A stretch of DNA of 64,000 nt from an uncultured Bacillota bacterium (lineage in GTDB: Bacteria > Bacillota_I > Bacilli_A > RFN20 > CAG-288), in assembly GCA_949300365.1 (NCBI GenBank), contig CASGEC010000001.1, positions 1-64,000 of the forward strand, given 5' to 3'. This document shows, in pieces, positions 8,446 through 16,565 of the stretch. The stretch's first letter is position 1. Each line of letters opens with the position of its first letter. A model generated the notes under the pieces. The model was not told where the DNA came from and did not search any database. It saw nothing but the letters and a program-made list of their open reading frames with translations. The translations under genes were made by a program, and so were the position numbers.

Positions 8446-9008
8446 TCGTCCTCGCTAGCCAATCGCCTCGCCGGAAGGAACTCCTGGCAAGGATCCTGAA
8501 GGACATCCCCTTCCTCACCATGCCGAGCCACTTCAACGAACGCACGATACACGAAAAGGACTGCGCCAAACTCGTCCTTCTGGAAGCCGAAGGAAAAGCC
8601 AAGGACATCTCCAGTAAAAGAAAAGGAGATGTCGTCATCGCCTCCGATACGATGGTCGTCTTTGAGGGCAAGCAGCTCGGCAAGCCCAAGGATAGGGAAG
8701 ACGCCTATCAGACGCTCAAGAAGCTGCAGTCGAATGAGCATGAGGTCCTGACGGGCTATGTCATCCAAAAGGACGACAGGATCTTGAAGGAAGGAATCGT
8801 CACCTCCCGTCTTTATATCGCTCCGATGAGCGATGAGGAGATCTGGCGCTATGTCGATACCAAAAGCCCCATGGACAAGGCCGGAAGCTACGGCGTCCAG
8901 GATCGGGAATACATCCATTCCGAGATAAGGGAAGGCTACGCCGAGAACATCATGGGCTTCCCCGTCCGTGAGATCGAAAAGGACCTTAAGGAACTGAAGA
9001 TTCTCTAG
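8442..9008 (+). CDS. maf: Maf-family nucleoside triphosphate pyrophosphatase
   Basis: Hydrolyses non-canonical or pyrimidine nucleoside triphosphates (dTTP/UTP) to monophosphates, a house-cleaning role; Bacillus Maf also affects septation. The N-terminal SQSPRRKELL motif, the conserved ASDTMV segment with catalytic Asp, and DKAGSYGVQD are all present. Length is 188 residues, typical. Translation is coupled to rnjA through an ATGA overlap, and the transcript ends at an immediate hairpin terminator. Confidence 0.94.
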   Translation: MIVLASQSPRRKELLARILKDIPFLTMPSHFNERTIHEKDCAKLVLLEAEGKAKDISSKRKGDVVIASDTMVVFEGKQLGKPKDREDAYQTLKKLQSNEHEVLTGYVIQKDDRILKEGIVTSRLYIAPMSDEEIWRYVDTKSPMDKAGSYGVQDREYIHSEIREGYAENIMGFPVREIEKDLKELKIL

Positions 9009-9015
9009 AGAAGCA

Positions 9016-9045
9016 AAAAGCAGCCCCAAAAAGGCTGCTTTTCAT
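9016..9045 (+). terminator. Rho-independent terminator of rnjA-maf
   Basis: AAAAGCAGCC (9016-9025) pairs with GGCTGCTTTT (9033-9042) around a seven-base loop. The A/T ends make it usable in both directions, so it also ends the minus-strand genes. Confidence 0.85.
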
Positions 9046-9072
9046 TTCCTGACAGATAAAAGGTCCTCTCTT

Positions 9073-9165
9073 CTACAGCACGAAGAGCACAATGGCACCG
9101 ATGGCGGCGGCGATGACGAGAAGGACGATCGTGGACCAGATGGCAAACTTTGTTCTCTTTAACAT
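9073..9165 (-). CDS. Small single-pass membrane protein, 30 aa
   Basis: The frame encodes MLKRTKFAIW followed by a 20-residue Val/Ile/Ala helix and ends with TAG. An AGAGG stretch lies about ten bases before the ATG. A positively charged N terminus followed by one hydrophobic helix is typical of small membrane proteins. It lies directly downstream of the EIIB-like membrane gene on the same strand and before the shared terminator, so it is probably the last gene of that operon. No family can be assigned. Confidence 0.5.
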   Translation of the reverse strand: MLKRTKFAIWSTIVLLVIAAAIGAIVLFVL

Positions 9166-9215
9166 TTTTTCTTGGCCTCTAGGCTATTTTAGACGATGGT
9201 TCTGGATTTTACAAA

Positions 9216-9587
9216 CTATTTCGTCTTGCCGACGTTTTCCTCAAGGAGCGTCTTGAAGAGCTCGCTCTTGGTTCCGATGACGAAGACGATCTTCTTGTCC
9301 ATGAACATGACCGAATCCAGAGCGGAGGTGATCTCCTCCTTGTGGACCTTGAGCGGATCCCGAACGCTGACGATGACACGGGATCCCCTTTGGGTGATCT
9401 CGACGATGTTGTCCCGTCCGCCGAACTTGTCGGAGAGCTCCTTTGCCGAGCTCTTGACCTTCTCGTCCACGATCCTATCCTGCTTCTTGTGGATCAGGTG
9501 GCGGACCAAGAGGACGATGCCTGTGGCAATCAGGATAGCTCCCAAGGCCGAAAAGACAGCGATAAGGACGATGACATAGGTCTCCAT
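9216..9587 (-). CDS. Membrane protein with degenerate PTS EIIB-like domain
   Basis: One N-terminal transmembrane helix (about residues 5-29) precedes a cytoplasmic domain with the pattern of glucose-type PTS EIIB: FGGRDNIVEIT, then SRVIVSVRDPLKV, then a C-terminal helix. In true EIIB the phosphorylated Cys occurs a few residues after the GG..NI motif (NCxTRL); here that stretch reads TQRGSRV, with Arg at the Cys position. It therefore cannot carry phosphate in the usual way and may be a structural or regulatory relative. It lies just downstream of nadK with a 2-base gap, in one operon. Confidence 0.68.
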   Translation of the reverse strand: METYVIVLIAVFSALGAILIATGIVLLVRHLIHKKQDRIVDEKVKSSAKELSDKFGGRDNIVEITQRGSRVIVSVRDPLKVHKEEITSALDSVMFMDKKIVFVIGTKSELFKTLLEENVGKTK

Positions 9588-9589
9588 GT

Positions 9590-10369
9590 TTATTCCTCCT
9601 CTATTCCGGAAACGGACCGTAGGATTCTCTGAAGATTGTCACGCGGACGGAAATGGATCAGATGCAGCGGGTCGCTCTTCCGCAGCGCGACCTGGAATGT
9701 CTCGGAAATGGCATCGGCTTTCCTCATCCCATCCAAGTGGAGGGAGGCCTTTCCCTTTACCTCGATCTCAAGGACATCGTCCTTGGAAAGAACGGCCTTG
9801 TCGATGGGATTGGGATAGAGCCTGTTCCGCACCGGGGCGATGAGGGCATATTGGTAGATGTCCGAAGAGGTCGGAATCGCCGGGGAGAGAAGGCTTCCTA
9901 GGTATGCCGTCGAAGAAGCCGGTGTCCCGATGACGATGCCGCTTGCCTTTGTGGAGCAGAGAAGACGGCCATTGAGATAGAGCGTCAGGTCGATCGTCTT
10001 TTCCGCCTGCACGACGATGTCGCTTGTGGCAAGGCTTTCCGTCCTTTGGGAAACATAGGCAAGACGGGGAAGGCTCTCATACAGAGGTTCCTTGCTTAGG
10101 ATGTCATCAAGGAAGTCATCCATCTCCTCGATACCGTAGTCGGCATAGAAGCCGAGATGGCCCGTATTGATAAGAAGGTAGCTTCCCTTCCCATTATGTT
10201 CGTCTATGGCGCGGAGAAAGGAGCCGTCACCGCCCAGGACCAGGACAAGATCCGGGTTTTCCTCATCGAGGGTGAAGCCGTGATCCAGAAGCGTCTGGCA
10301 AAGCCTGTCCAGGGTGGAAACGTCCTTCAGCCGATGGTAGGAAACAAGTGCGAACGAGCAAGGTTCCAT
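9590..10369 (-). CDS. nadK: NAD kinase
   Basis: Phosphorylates NAD to NADP. The diagnostic GGDG motif occurs in LVLGGDGSFLRA near residue 48, followed by INTGHLGFYAD, and the second conserved region with TPASSTAY. Length of 259 residues is typical of Gram-positive NadK. The leader has no clear SD; an extended -10 (TGATACAAT) lies 31 bases upstream in the region shared with the divergent CYTH gene. In Bacillota nadK often neighbours a CYTH gene, which supports both calls. Confidence 0.93.
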   Translation of the reverse strand: MEPCSFALVSYHRLKDVSTLDRLCQTLLDHGFTLDEENPDLVLVLGGDGSFLRAIDEHNGKGSYLLINTGHLGFYADYGIEEMDDFLDDILSKEPLYESLPRLAYVSQRTESLATSDIVVQAEKTIDLTLYLNGRLLCSTKASGIVIGTPASSTAYLGSLLSPAIPTSSDIYQYALIAPVRNRLYPNPIDKAVLSKDDVLEIEVKGKASLHLDGMRKADAISETFQVALRKSDPLHLIHFRPRDNLQRILRSVSGIEEE

Positions 10370-10400
10370 GGGCGCTTTTGTCTTTCTATTTTCCGCATCC

Positions 10401-10430
10401 TATTGTATCATAGATACTACAAAGGAGATT
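10401..10430. promoter_or_regulatory. Divergent control region nadK / CYTH gene
   Basis: A short inverted repeat, GTATC-ATA-GATAC (10405-10417), lies between the two divergent starts and overlaps the minus-strand extended -10 TGATACAAT. The plus gene has AAAGGAG at 10421-10427. Confidence 0.35.
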
Positions 10431-10436
10431 TCAATA

Positions 10437-11021
10437 ATGGCCAGCAACAATATTGAAATTGAAGCGAAGGTACTTCTGACGAAAGAATCGTACGTGAAGA
10501 TCGTCAACGCCCTGAAACTCAGCGGCAATGTCGTCACCCAGACGAACTACTATCTGGATTCGGCCGACAGGATCCTCAAGACCTACGGCATGATCCTTCG
10601 TATCCGGGAAGTGAAGAACCAGTTCACCTTGACCATGAAGGCCCCGATGGCCGAAGGACTTCTGGAGAAGAACCAGGTCCTCAACAGCGAGGACGCCAAG
10701 AGCCTCATCCACGAGAACCTCTTCCCCGAAGGCGACATCAAGGACTTCTTGGGCATTCTCCACATCCCCGTCGACAGCCTCAAGATCCTCGCCCAGCTTA
10801 CGACCGAGAGAGAGGAGTGCACCTTCCGTGATACCGTCATCGACGTCTCCAAGAACACCTACTCCGGACAGGTCGACTATGAATTGGAGTGCGATTCCGA
10901 TTCCGCCCACAAGTCCCAGGACACGCTCCGCCTTCTCTGCGAGGCAAACGAGATTCCCTTCGTCCTCAACACCCTCTCCAAGGAAACAAGGGCCATCAAC
11001 GCTGCCATCGGCTCCAAGTAG
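10437..11021 (+). CDS. CYTH-domain protein (triphosphate tunnel metalloenzyme family)
   Basis: A 194-residue CYTH protein; the family binds triphosphates in a beta-barrel tunnel and includes thiamine triphosphatases, inorganic triphosphatases and class IV adenylate cyclases. The ExExK signature is present as EIEAKVLL at the N terminus, and alternating Glu/Lys/Arg strands follow (LRIREV, LTMKAP, DYELECD). Start 10437 is chosen for AAAGGAG eight bases upstream; an in-frame ATG at 10368 has none. Divergence from nadK is the context common in Firmicutes. The actual substrate cannot be told from sequence. Confidence 0.85.
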   Translation: MASNNIEIEAKVLLTKESYVKIVNALKLSGNVVTQTNYYLDSADRILKTYGMILRIREVKNQFTLTMKAPMAEGLLEKNQVLNSEDAKSLIHENLFPEGDIKDFLGILHIPVDSLKILAQLTTEREECTFRDTVIDVSKNTYSGQVDYELECDSDSAHKSQDTLRLLCEANEIPFVLNTLSKETRAINAAIGSK

Positions 11022-11048
11022 ACAGACATCTTCCGAATATAGATTCAC

Positions 11049-11075
11049 GGCCGCTCAAAAGGCGGCCATTTTATA
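11049..11075 (+). terminator. Probable terminator of the CYTH gene
   Basis: GGCCGC (11049-11054) pairs with GCGGCC (11062-11067), followed by a weak T-rich stretch. Confidence 0.6.
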
Positions 11076-11139
11076 TGGTGAAAGGAAAGGTTAGAAAAAA
11101 CCTTCCTGTCAATATGGGAATTGGCCGACTCCTTCCCAC

Positions 11140-11168
11140 AGAAAAAGGCACGGCTTTCACCATGCCTT
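11140..11168 (-). terminator. Terminator of the spx operon
   Basis: On the minus strand AAGGCA (11168-11163) pairs with TGCCTT (11150-11145) and runs into a T tract. Confidence 0.6.
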
Positions 11169-11180
11169 GAAGCGCCTTGT

Positions 11181-11591
11181 CTAGAATTTATGGTCGCAGT
11201 CGGCGATAGGGCATTCCTCGCAGGCTTCGCGGGCGACCTTCTTGGCCCGTTCGAAGATCTCGATCTCGTCCTGGTTGTAGCCGACCTGGATCTTGGAATC
11301 GTCGACGATGATCGGCCTTTTCAAGACGGTCGGGTTCTTGCGGACGAAATCGAGGAGTTCCTTGACGGACATGGAATCGACATCGACGTTCTGCTCCTTG
11401 ATGATCTTGCTTCTCTTGGAGATGATGTCGTCCGTCCCATCCAGGGATTTCATGAGCATGTCCTTGAGTTCCTCTTCTGTGATCTCGTGCTTGAGGATGT
11501 TGATTTCCACAAAGGGAATCTTCTGCTGCTGGAACCACGCCTTGACCTTGCGGCAGCTGGAGCAGCTCGGGGAGAGATAGATCTTGATCAT
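11181..11591 (-). CDS. spx: Spx/MgsR-family regulator (ArsC-like fold)
   Basis: A thioredoxin-fold regulator that binds the RNA polymerase alpha C-terminal domain and redirects transcription under thiol stress. The redox switch CSSC (Cys10, Cys13) is near the N terminus, and the conserved LKRPIIVDD segment with its Arg follows near residue 92. Length is 136 residues, typical. A Cys-rich C-terminal tail (ECPIADCDH) is unusual and could add metal or redox sensing. It overlaps the pgsA stop by four bases and is the last gene of the operon. Confidence 0.88.
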   Translation of the reverse strand: MIKIYLSPSCSSCRKVKAWFQQQKIPFVEINILKHEITEEELKDMLMKSLDGTDDIISKRSKIIKEQNVDVDSMSVKELLDFVRKNPTVLKRPIIVDDSKIQVGYNQDEIEIFERAKKVAREACEECPIADCDHKF

Positions 11592-12283
11592 TTTCCTTCC
11601 TCCTTGTCTTCCTTTTCTTCGACGAGGACTTCCTCGGGCTCGCTCTTGACGATCCTATAGGCAAGGATGAGATACATGACAAGGGCGAAGGAAAGGACGG
11701 CGATGGCAATGGCACAGAGGATGTTGATGAAGTTGTCGACCGTCGCGGAATCCGTCAACCCGATGACAAAGGGCGAACCGACAAGCAAGGTTCCCAAGAC
11801 CAGATAGAAGATGAAGGTCGAAAGCTTTCCGTACCAGTGGGCTTTCTGGAACGACTTGCCCTTGGCGGCCATCAGGAAGAGCTCGCAGAACATGATGAAT
11901 TCCTTGAAGACGAAGATGGCAAACATTGCCCATACCATCGGAAACTGCCATAGCTTGGCACAGAGGGCGGAAGCGACGGCGCATTGGAGCATCTTGTCGG
12001 AAATGGGATCGATGATCCTTCCCAGCTCCGATGTCTGGTTGAACTTCCTGGCGATGAAGCCATCCAGGAAGTCGGTATAGCTGGCGATGACCATCATGGC
12101 ACAGGCCAGATAGACATTGGCATATTCGTTTCCGGCGATGTCGATCGGGACCAGATAGAAGACGAGGAAAAGGACGATGAAAAGGACCCGGACATAGCAG
12201 AGGATGTTCGGAACGAGCCAGATCTCGTCCTTCCGGAAATACTTCTTCAGGACGGCAAGGAATTTCTGTTTTTCGTTGGCCAT
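11588..12283 (-). CDS. pgsA: CDP-alcohol phosphatidyltransferase (probable PgsA)
   Basis: An integral membrane enzyme that most likely makes phosphatidylglycerol phosphate from CDP-diacylglycerol and glycerol 3-phosphate. The full CDP-alcohol motif D-x2-D-G-x2-A-R-x8-G-x3-D-x3-D is visible as DFLDGFIAR and GRIIDPISD near residues 69-95, and about five to six hydrophobic helices follow. Start ATG 12283 is chosen for AAGGA seven bases upstream; a TTG two codons earlier is the alternative. Downstream of truA with a 13-base gap and overlapping spx. Confidence 0.88.
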   Translation of the reverse strand: MANEKQKFLAVLKKYFRKDEIWLVPNILCYVRVLFIVLFLVFYLVPIDIAGNEYANVYLACAMMVIASYTDFLDGFIARKFNQTSELGRIIDPISDKMLQCAVASALCAKLWQFPMVWAMFAIFVFKEFIMFCELFLMAAKGKSFQKAHWYGKLSTFIFYLVLGTLLVGSPFVIGLTDSATVDNFINILCAIAIAVLSFALVMYLILAYRIVKSEPEEVLVEEKEDKEEGK

Positions 12284-12296
12284 GGACAATTCCTTA

Positions 12297-13085
12297 TTAT
12301 ATCGCTTTTTCCCTATCCGAAAGAGGGGTGACAGAAAAAGGGCCCTCCCCCTTGTAGTAAAGCCTTTGCAGCGTCAATCCCTGCGGCTCGGCCTTGAGTT
12401 TCCGAAAGCGGAATTTCTCACCTTCTAGAAGCCTTTGGATATCCTCAAGGGAAAGGATGCCCAAAGCGTGCTCGATCATGCTCCCGACAAGGAAGCGCAC
12501 CTGGTAACGCAAGAAGCTCTTCCCATGGAAGCGGATCTGGAGGATGTCGTCGACCTTTTCCATGGCGAAGGAAGAGAGAGTCAGAATCGTGTTCTCGTCC
12601 TTCTTTTCCGGGGTCGCAAATTGACGGAAGTCATGCTTTCCCACAAAGAGCTCTCCGGCCTCCCTTAAAAGGCCTTCATCCAAGGGAAGGATAGGAGAAT
12701 AGGTAAAGGTATTCCAAAGGGGATTATGCCTTTTCCCGTTCTGGATCTGGTAGAGATAGGTCTTCCCCAGGCAACTAAAGCGGGCCGAGAAGGAATCCTC
12801 GACTATCTGGACTTTATGGATAACGATATCCTTCGGAAGGACGCGCCGGAGATAGTAGTGGAGATGGTCCGTATCAAAGGGAAGGGAAGGGACAGCATAG
12901 GAAAGGGCGAAATCCAAGGCATTGACCTGACTATCCAGGCGCGAGGCGATGACCGTCTTTACCTTCTGGTCGTGGATGACGGACAAGGCCTTTTCAAACT
13001 CCCCCTGGACGGTTCTTTTGTCGGGTTGCTTCTGGGTGCCATGGAAATGCTCCCCCGAGAAGGCACAGCGGATAAGGATCGTCAT
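12297..13085 (-). CDS. truA: tRNA pseudouridine synthase A
   Basis: Converts uridines 38-40 of the tRNA anticodon arm to pseudouridine. The catalytic Asp lies in ASRLDSQVNA (family form xGRTDxGVHA) near residue 52, and the C-terminal FLRYQVRFLVGSMIE segment matches the conserved LRxQVRxMVG motif. Length of 262 residues is standard. Coupled to ecfT by an ATGA overlap; ecfA1-ecfA2-ecfT-truA is the conserved Bacillota gene order next to ribosomal protein operons, but no ribosomal genes are here. Confidence 0.94.
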   Translation of the reverse strand: MTILIRCAFSGEHFHGTQKQPDKRTVQGEFEKALSVIHDQKVKTVIASRLDSQVNALDFALSYAVPSLPFDTDHLHYYLRRVLPKDIVIHKVQIVEDSFSARFSCLGKTYLYQIQNGKRHNPLWNTFTYSPILPLDEGLLREAGELFVGKHDFRQFATPEKKDENTILTLSSFAMEKVDDILQIRFHGKSFLRYQVRFLVGSMIEHALGILSLEDIQRLLEGEKFRFRKLKAEPQGLTLQRLYYKGEGPFSVTPLSDREKAI

Positions 13086-13945
13086 CGCGGAAGGTCAAGC
13101 CCCATGGCGGCAAACATGTCCGGATGAAGGACAGCCAGAGTGATCATCCCGGCAAGGAAAAGGAGGACGACGATGGTGGCAATCGTATCCCTCAAAGACC
13201 AGAAATAGGCCCGATAGCGCGTCCTTCTGGCATCGGGATCATAGCCCCTGGCCTCCATGGCATCGGCAAGCTCTCCGGAAACCTGGAAGGAGGAGAGGAA
13301 AAGCGGGATGATGGTCGAGACGATGGCCTTGACCTTGTCCTTGAACTTCCCCTGATGATAGTCGACCCCACGGCTTGCCTGGGCTTTCATGATCTGGTTT
13401 GTCTTGTCGAAGAGATAGGGGATGAAGCGGAGGGCAAGGGAGATCGTCATCGCCAGTTTGTGGACGGGAAAATGGATAAGGGACAAAGGATAAAAAAGCC
13501 ATTCTAAGGCATAGGTCATGTCCATCGGCTTGGTGGTCGAGGTGAATATATTGGTCATCATCAGGACAAGAATGAGCCTAAGAAGGATATAGCAAACGTT
13601 GATGACGGTCGAAAGATGGACGCTGACGGAACCTACGGTGAACAAGACCATGCTCTCCTGGGTCACCGTGCTCGGAAGGAAGATGTTCAGCACAAGAAGG
13701 AAGAGGATCATGATCCACAACGCCTTGAGCGAGCGGAAGAGGAGGAGGAAGCTTGTGTGGGCGACGATCGTCAGGATGAAGAGCAGGACGAAGATGCCAC
13801 CATAGACGACCAGGTTCATATAAGGCGTCCCATAGGAAAGGAAGACGGAAACAAGAAGGACGATAAGGGAAATCAGCTTGATCCGCGGATCAATGCGATG
13901 GATCGGGGTATCGTAGTTGTTGAACTTTCCAAGGGTCATTGTCAT
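13082..13945 (-). CDS. ecfT: Energy-coupling factor transporter transmembrane protein EcfT
   Basis: The scaffold membrane subunit of a group II ECF importer, which links interchangeable substrate-binding S proteins to the two ATPases. It has about five to six hydrophobic helices and the two coupling-helix signatures ASRG (QASRGVDYH) and ARG (AMEARGYDP) in the long cytoplasmic loop. Length is 287 residues. It overlaps both neighbours by four bases. No S component is encoded nearby, as expected for a shared module that serves vitamin S proteins elsewhere. Confidence 0.94.
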   Translation of the reverse strand: MTMTLGKFNNYDTPIHRIDPRIKLISLIVLLVSVFLSYGTPYMNLVVYGGIFVLLFILTIVAHTSFLLLFRSLKALWIMILFLLVLNIFLPSTVTQESMVLFTVGSVSVHLSTVINVCYILLRLILVLMMTNIFTSTTKPMDMTYALEWLFYPLSLIHFPVHKLAMTISLALRFIPYLFDKTNQIMKAQASRGVDYHQGKFKDKVKAIVSTIIPLFLSSFQVSGELADAMEARGYDPDARRTRYRAYFWSLRDTIATIVVLLFLAGMITLAVLHPDMFAAMGLDLPR

Positions 13946-14871
13946 GCTCTCTTCCCTCCTTTGACGCGGAGGATCTCCTCGGCAAGGCTAGAGCAGTCCT
14001 TCACGCGGGACAGGTCGATAGGAAGGCCGTTCTGGATAAGCCTCTGGGCGAAGGAGAAGACCTTCGGCGGTTCGATTGCCGAGTCGGCAAGGTACTTCCC
14101 GCTTGCAAAAAGCTCCAAGGGCGTAGAGATCGACACGATCCTTCCATCCTCCAAGACGACAGCCTTCTTGCAGTGCTTGAGAACGACATCCATGTTGTGC
14201 GTGGAAAGGATGATGGAAGTCCCGGAATCGTAGATCTTCCTTAGAAGGGCAAGAAGACTCTCCTCTCCGCGGCAGTCCAAGCCCACCGTCGGCTCATCAA
14301 GGACGAGGACATCCGGCTTCATGGCAAGGATACCGGCGATAGCGACACGGCGCTTTTCCCCACCGGAGAGCTCAAAGGGAGAGCGGGAATAGTAGCGTTC
14401 GGGAATTCCCACGAGTGCCAAGGCTTCCTTGGCCTTCTTCTGGCTTTCCTCAACGGAGGAACCGAAGTTCTTCGGCCCGTAGCAGACATCCTCCAGTACC
14501 GTCGTCTCGAAAAGCTGGTATTCCGGGAACTGGAAGACGAGGCCGACCCGTTTGCGCAGGGCTTTGACTTCCTTGAGCTTCTTCTTGTGCTTCTTCTTCA
14601 TCGCCTTTTCGTCGACGACCTGTTGGCCTTTCTTCGTCTTGTAGACCAAGGTCATGTCGATGACCTGGCCGCAGATATCGATGCTTCCGGAATCGGGAAG
14701 AAGAAGGCCATTGAGATGCTGGATGAGGGTCGACTTTCCGGAGCCCGTCTTTCCGATGAGGGCCGTATAGCAGTGGTCCTCAAAAAGCAAGTTGATATCC
14801 TTCAGGGCTTCCTTTTGATTGGGAGAACCCTTGTCATAGGTATAAAAGATGTTCTTTAGCTCTATCGGCAT
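13942..14871 (-). CDS. ecfA2: ECF transporter ATPase EcfA2
   Basis: An ABC ATPase powering vitamin or metal uptake through EcfT. Walker A is GKTGSGKST near residue 41, the signature is LSGGEKRRV, Walker B is VLVLDEPTVGLD and the switch His follows in STHNMD. A Lys-rich insertion around residues 88-104 lies between Walker A and the Q loop and is longer than usual. The gene overlaps ecfA1 by 10 bases and ecfT by four. Confidence 0.94.
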   Translation of the reverse strand: MPIELKNIFYTYDKGSPNQKEALKDINLLFEDHCYTALIGKTGSGKSTLIQHLNGLLLPDSGSIDICGQVIDMTLVYKTKKGQQVVDEKAMKKKHKKKLKEVKALRKRVGLVFQFPEYQLFETTVLEDVCYGPKNFGSSVEESQKKAKEALALVGIPERYYSRSPFELSGGEKRRVAIAGILAMKPDVLVLDEPTVGLDCRGEESLLALLRKIYDSGTSIILSTHNMDVVLKHCKKAVVLEDGRIVSISTPLELFASGKYLADSAIEPPKVFSFAQRLIQNGLPIDLSRVKDCSSLAEEILRVKGGKRA

Positions 14872-15734
14872 ATTTGCTTTATCAACTCCTCTTCGTCATC
14901 GACGGAAGAAACCGGAAAGCCTCTGTCATTGAGCGCGTGGATGAGCTTGTGGGCGAAGGGAAGGTCCAGGCCGATAGCCTTGAGCTCCTCGTCCCGAGAG
15001 AAGACGACGGAAGGCTTGTCATCCATGACAAGGCAGCCCTGGGAAAGGACAAGGACCCGATCGGCACCATAGGCCTCGTCGATCTCGTGGGTGATGTTGA
15101 TGATGGTCATGTCCTTGTCTTCCTTCTTCCTCTTTGCGATGATGCCTTGGATATCCTTCTTTCCCCGTGGGTCAAGCATTGCCCCGGCCTCATCGAGAAT
15201 CAGGATCTTGGGGTGCCTGGCGATGGCTCCGGCGATAGCCACCCTCTGTTTCTGGCCACCGGAAAGATTGGAAGGCTCGCTGTTAAGATAGTCGAGCATC
15301 CCGACCTTCTGGGCACAGTCCTTGATGATTCCTTCCATGTCCTTTGTCGGGACACAGGCATTCTCAAGACCGAAGGCGATATCGTCCCGGACGGTCGCCC
15401 CGATGAATTGGCTGTCGGGGTTTTGGAAGACAAGGCCGATATCCTTTCTGAGAAGGACGGCATTGTCATCCGTCATCCTTACGCCGAAAAGATAGATCTC
15501 TCCCTTGTCCTGGGCAAGGATGCCATCGATCAGCTTGGCAAGGGTCGACTTTCCCGAACCATTGTGTCCGATCACGGAAACATGCTCACCTTTCTTGATA
15601 TCGAAGGTGACGTCCTTCAGGCAGGGATGGCCTTTTTCATAGGAGAAGGTCAAGCCCTTGAGGCATATGGCGGAATCCTCGTTAATCGCAGGATCCCTTT
15701 TTAGCAGTTCAGTCTCTTTTTCCTTGGTTCTCAT
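14862..15734 (-). CDS. ecfA1: ECF transporter ATPase EcfA1
   Basis: The first ABC ATPase of the ECF module. Walker A GHNGSGKST, signature LSGGQKQRV, Walker B ILILDEAGAMLD and switch His ITHEID are all intact; the DEAxxMLD form is typical of EcfA1. I chose ATG 15734 (290 residues) because AAGGA lies eight bases upstream; a longer frame reaching 15806 would begin inside the upstream gene with no ribosome site. The 26-base overlap with the small upstream membrane gene indicates co-transcription. Confidence 0.93.
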   Translation of the reverse strand: MRTKEKETELLKRDPAINEDSAICLKGLTFSYEKGHPCLKDVTFDIKKGEHVSVIGHNGSGKSTLAKLIDGILAQDKGEIYLFGVRMTDDNAVLLRKDIGLVFQNPDSQFIGATVRDDIAFGLENACVPTKDMEGIIKDCAQKVGMLDYLNSEPSNLSGGQKQRVAIAGAIARHPKILILDEAGAMLDPRGKKDIQGIIAKRKKEDKDMTIINITHEIDEAYGADRVLVLSQGCLVMDDKPSVVFSRDEELKAIGLDLPFAHKLIHALNDRGFPVSSVDDEEELIKQICR

Positions 15735-15960
15735 CTCTTCTGTCCTTGATATAGACAACGATACGATAGGCCCAATAGCCGACAAGGGACAGGCCCAGAA
15801 GACCACCCCAGATACCGAAGACGATACCTCCGTATTCGAACTTGGTGGAATTGACGATGCCGTAAAGCAGAATCAAGACCATCAGATAGCAGAGGATGAT
15901 GACGACAGTCGCCACCAGGCTCTTGCGGAGGGGGAAGGAGGATTTGTCCTTGAAGGTCAT
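15709..15960 (-). CDS. Small membrane protein with two helices
   Basis: An 83-residue protein with a basic N terminus and two or three hydrophobic helices (about residues 15-35 and 43-68), ending in a charged tail. I do not recognise the family; size and layout are like AtpZ/AtpI-type or YkvA-type small proteins but no motif supports these. It begins directly after the TAG of the dCMP deaminase gene and overlaps ecfA1 by 26 bases, so it sits inside the ecf operon. Confidence 0.65.
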   Translation of the reverse strand: MTFKDKSSFPLRKSLVATVVIILCYLMVLILLYGIVNSTKFEYGGIVFGIWGGLLGLSLVGYWAYRIVVYIKDRRDENQGKRD

Positions 15961-16428
15961 CTAGAAATGGATCTCCGGCTTTCTTCCCTCATAGGGAACA
16001 TAGACGATGCCCGCCATGTCGAGCATCTTTCGCGCCGCGACTTCGTCTTCCGAATCGTGATACTTGTCGGAAAGATAGACGATCTTCTTGATGCCGGCCT
16101 GGATAAGGGCCTTCGTGCATTCGTTGCAGGGAAAGAGGGTGACAAAAAGCGTCGATCCCTTGAGATTGTGGTTGGAATTGAGGATGGCATTGAGCTCGGC
16201 ATGGCAGACATAGGGATATTTCGTCTCAAGCCTGTTTCCTTCCCTTCCCCAGGGAATCTTCTTGTCGTCTATTCCTGTCGGCATCCCATTGTATCCAAGG
16301 GAAAGGACCTTGTGCTCGTCGGAAACGATGCAGGCACCGACCTTGGTGTTGGGATCCTTGCTGCGCAGGGACGAAAGGATCGCAATCGACATGAAGTATT
16401 CGTCCCACGAGATGTTGTCAAAAGTCAT
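15961..16428 (-). CDS. dCMP deaminase family protein
   Basis: A zinc-dependent cytidine/deoxycytidylate deaminase that converts dCMP to dUMP for thymidylate synthesis; the Bacillus homologue is ComEB. The zinc motifs HAE (CHAELNAIL) and PCNEC are intact, and the DPNTKVGACIV substrate region is conserved. Start ATG 16428 is behind a perfect AGGAGG; the longer frame reaching 16494 is unlikely. Length is 155 residues. It is the first gene of the operon that continues into ecfA1A2T-truA-pgsA-spx. Confidence 0.92.
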   Translation of the reverse strand: MTFDNISWDEYFMSIAILSSLRSKDPNTKVGACIVSDEHKVLSLGYNGMPTGIDDKKIPWGREGNRLETKYPYVCHAELNAILNSNHNLKGSTLFVTLFPCNECTKALIQAGIKKIVYLSDKYHDSEDEVAARKMLDMAGIVYVPYEGRKPEIHF

Positions 16429-16515
16429 GGTCCCTCCTCTGAGATTCATAAACAACCCAAATATTATAAATAAGGACGAAGGAATGTTCCACAAAGGAGG
16501 AAAGGAATCCAGGCA

Positions 16516-16544
16516 TTTACATCGCCTGTGAAAATCCTATAATA
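16516..16544 (+). promoter_or_regulatory. Sigma-A promoter of the zinc-ribbon gene
   Basis: TTTACA (16516-16521), 17-base spacer, TATAAT (16539-16544), then AGGAGG at 16553-16558 and ATG at 16566. Confidence 0.7.
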
Positions 16545-16565
16545 GCCTCGATAGGAGGATTTTCC

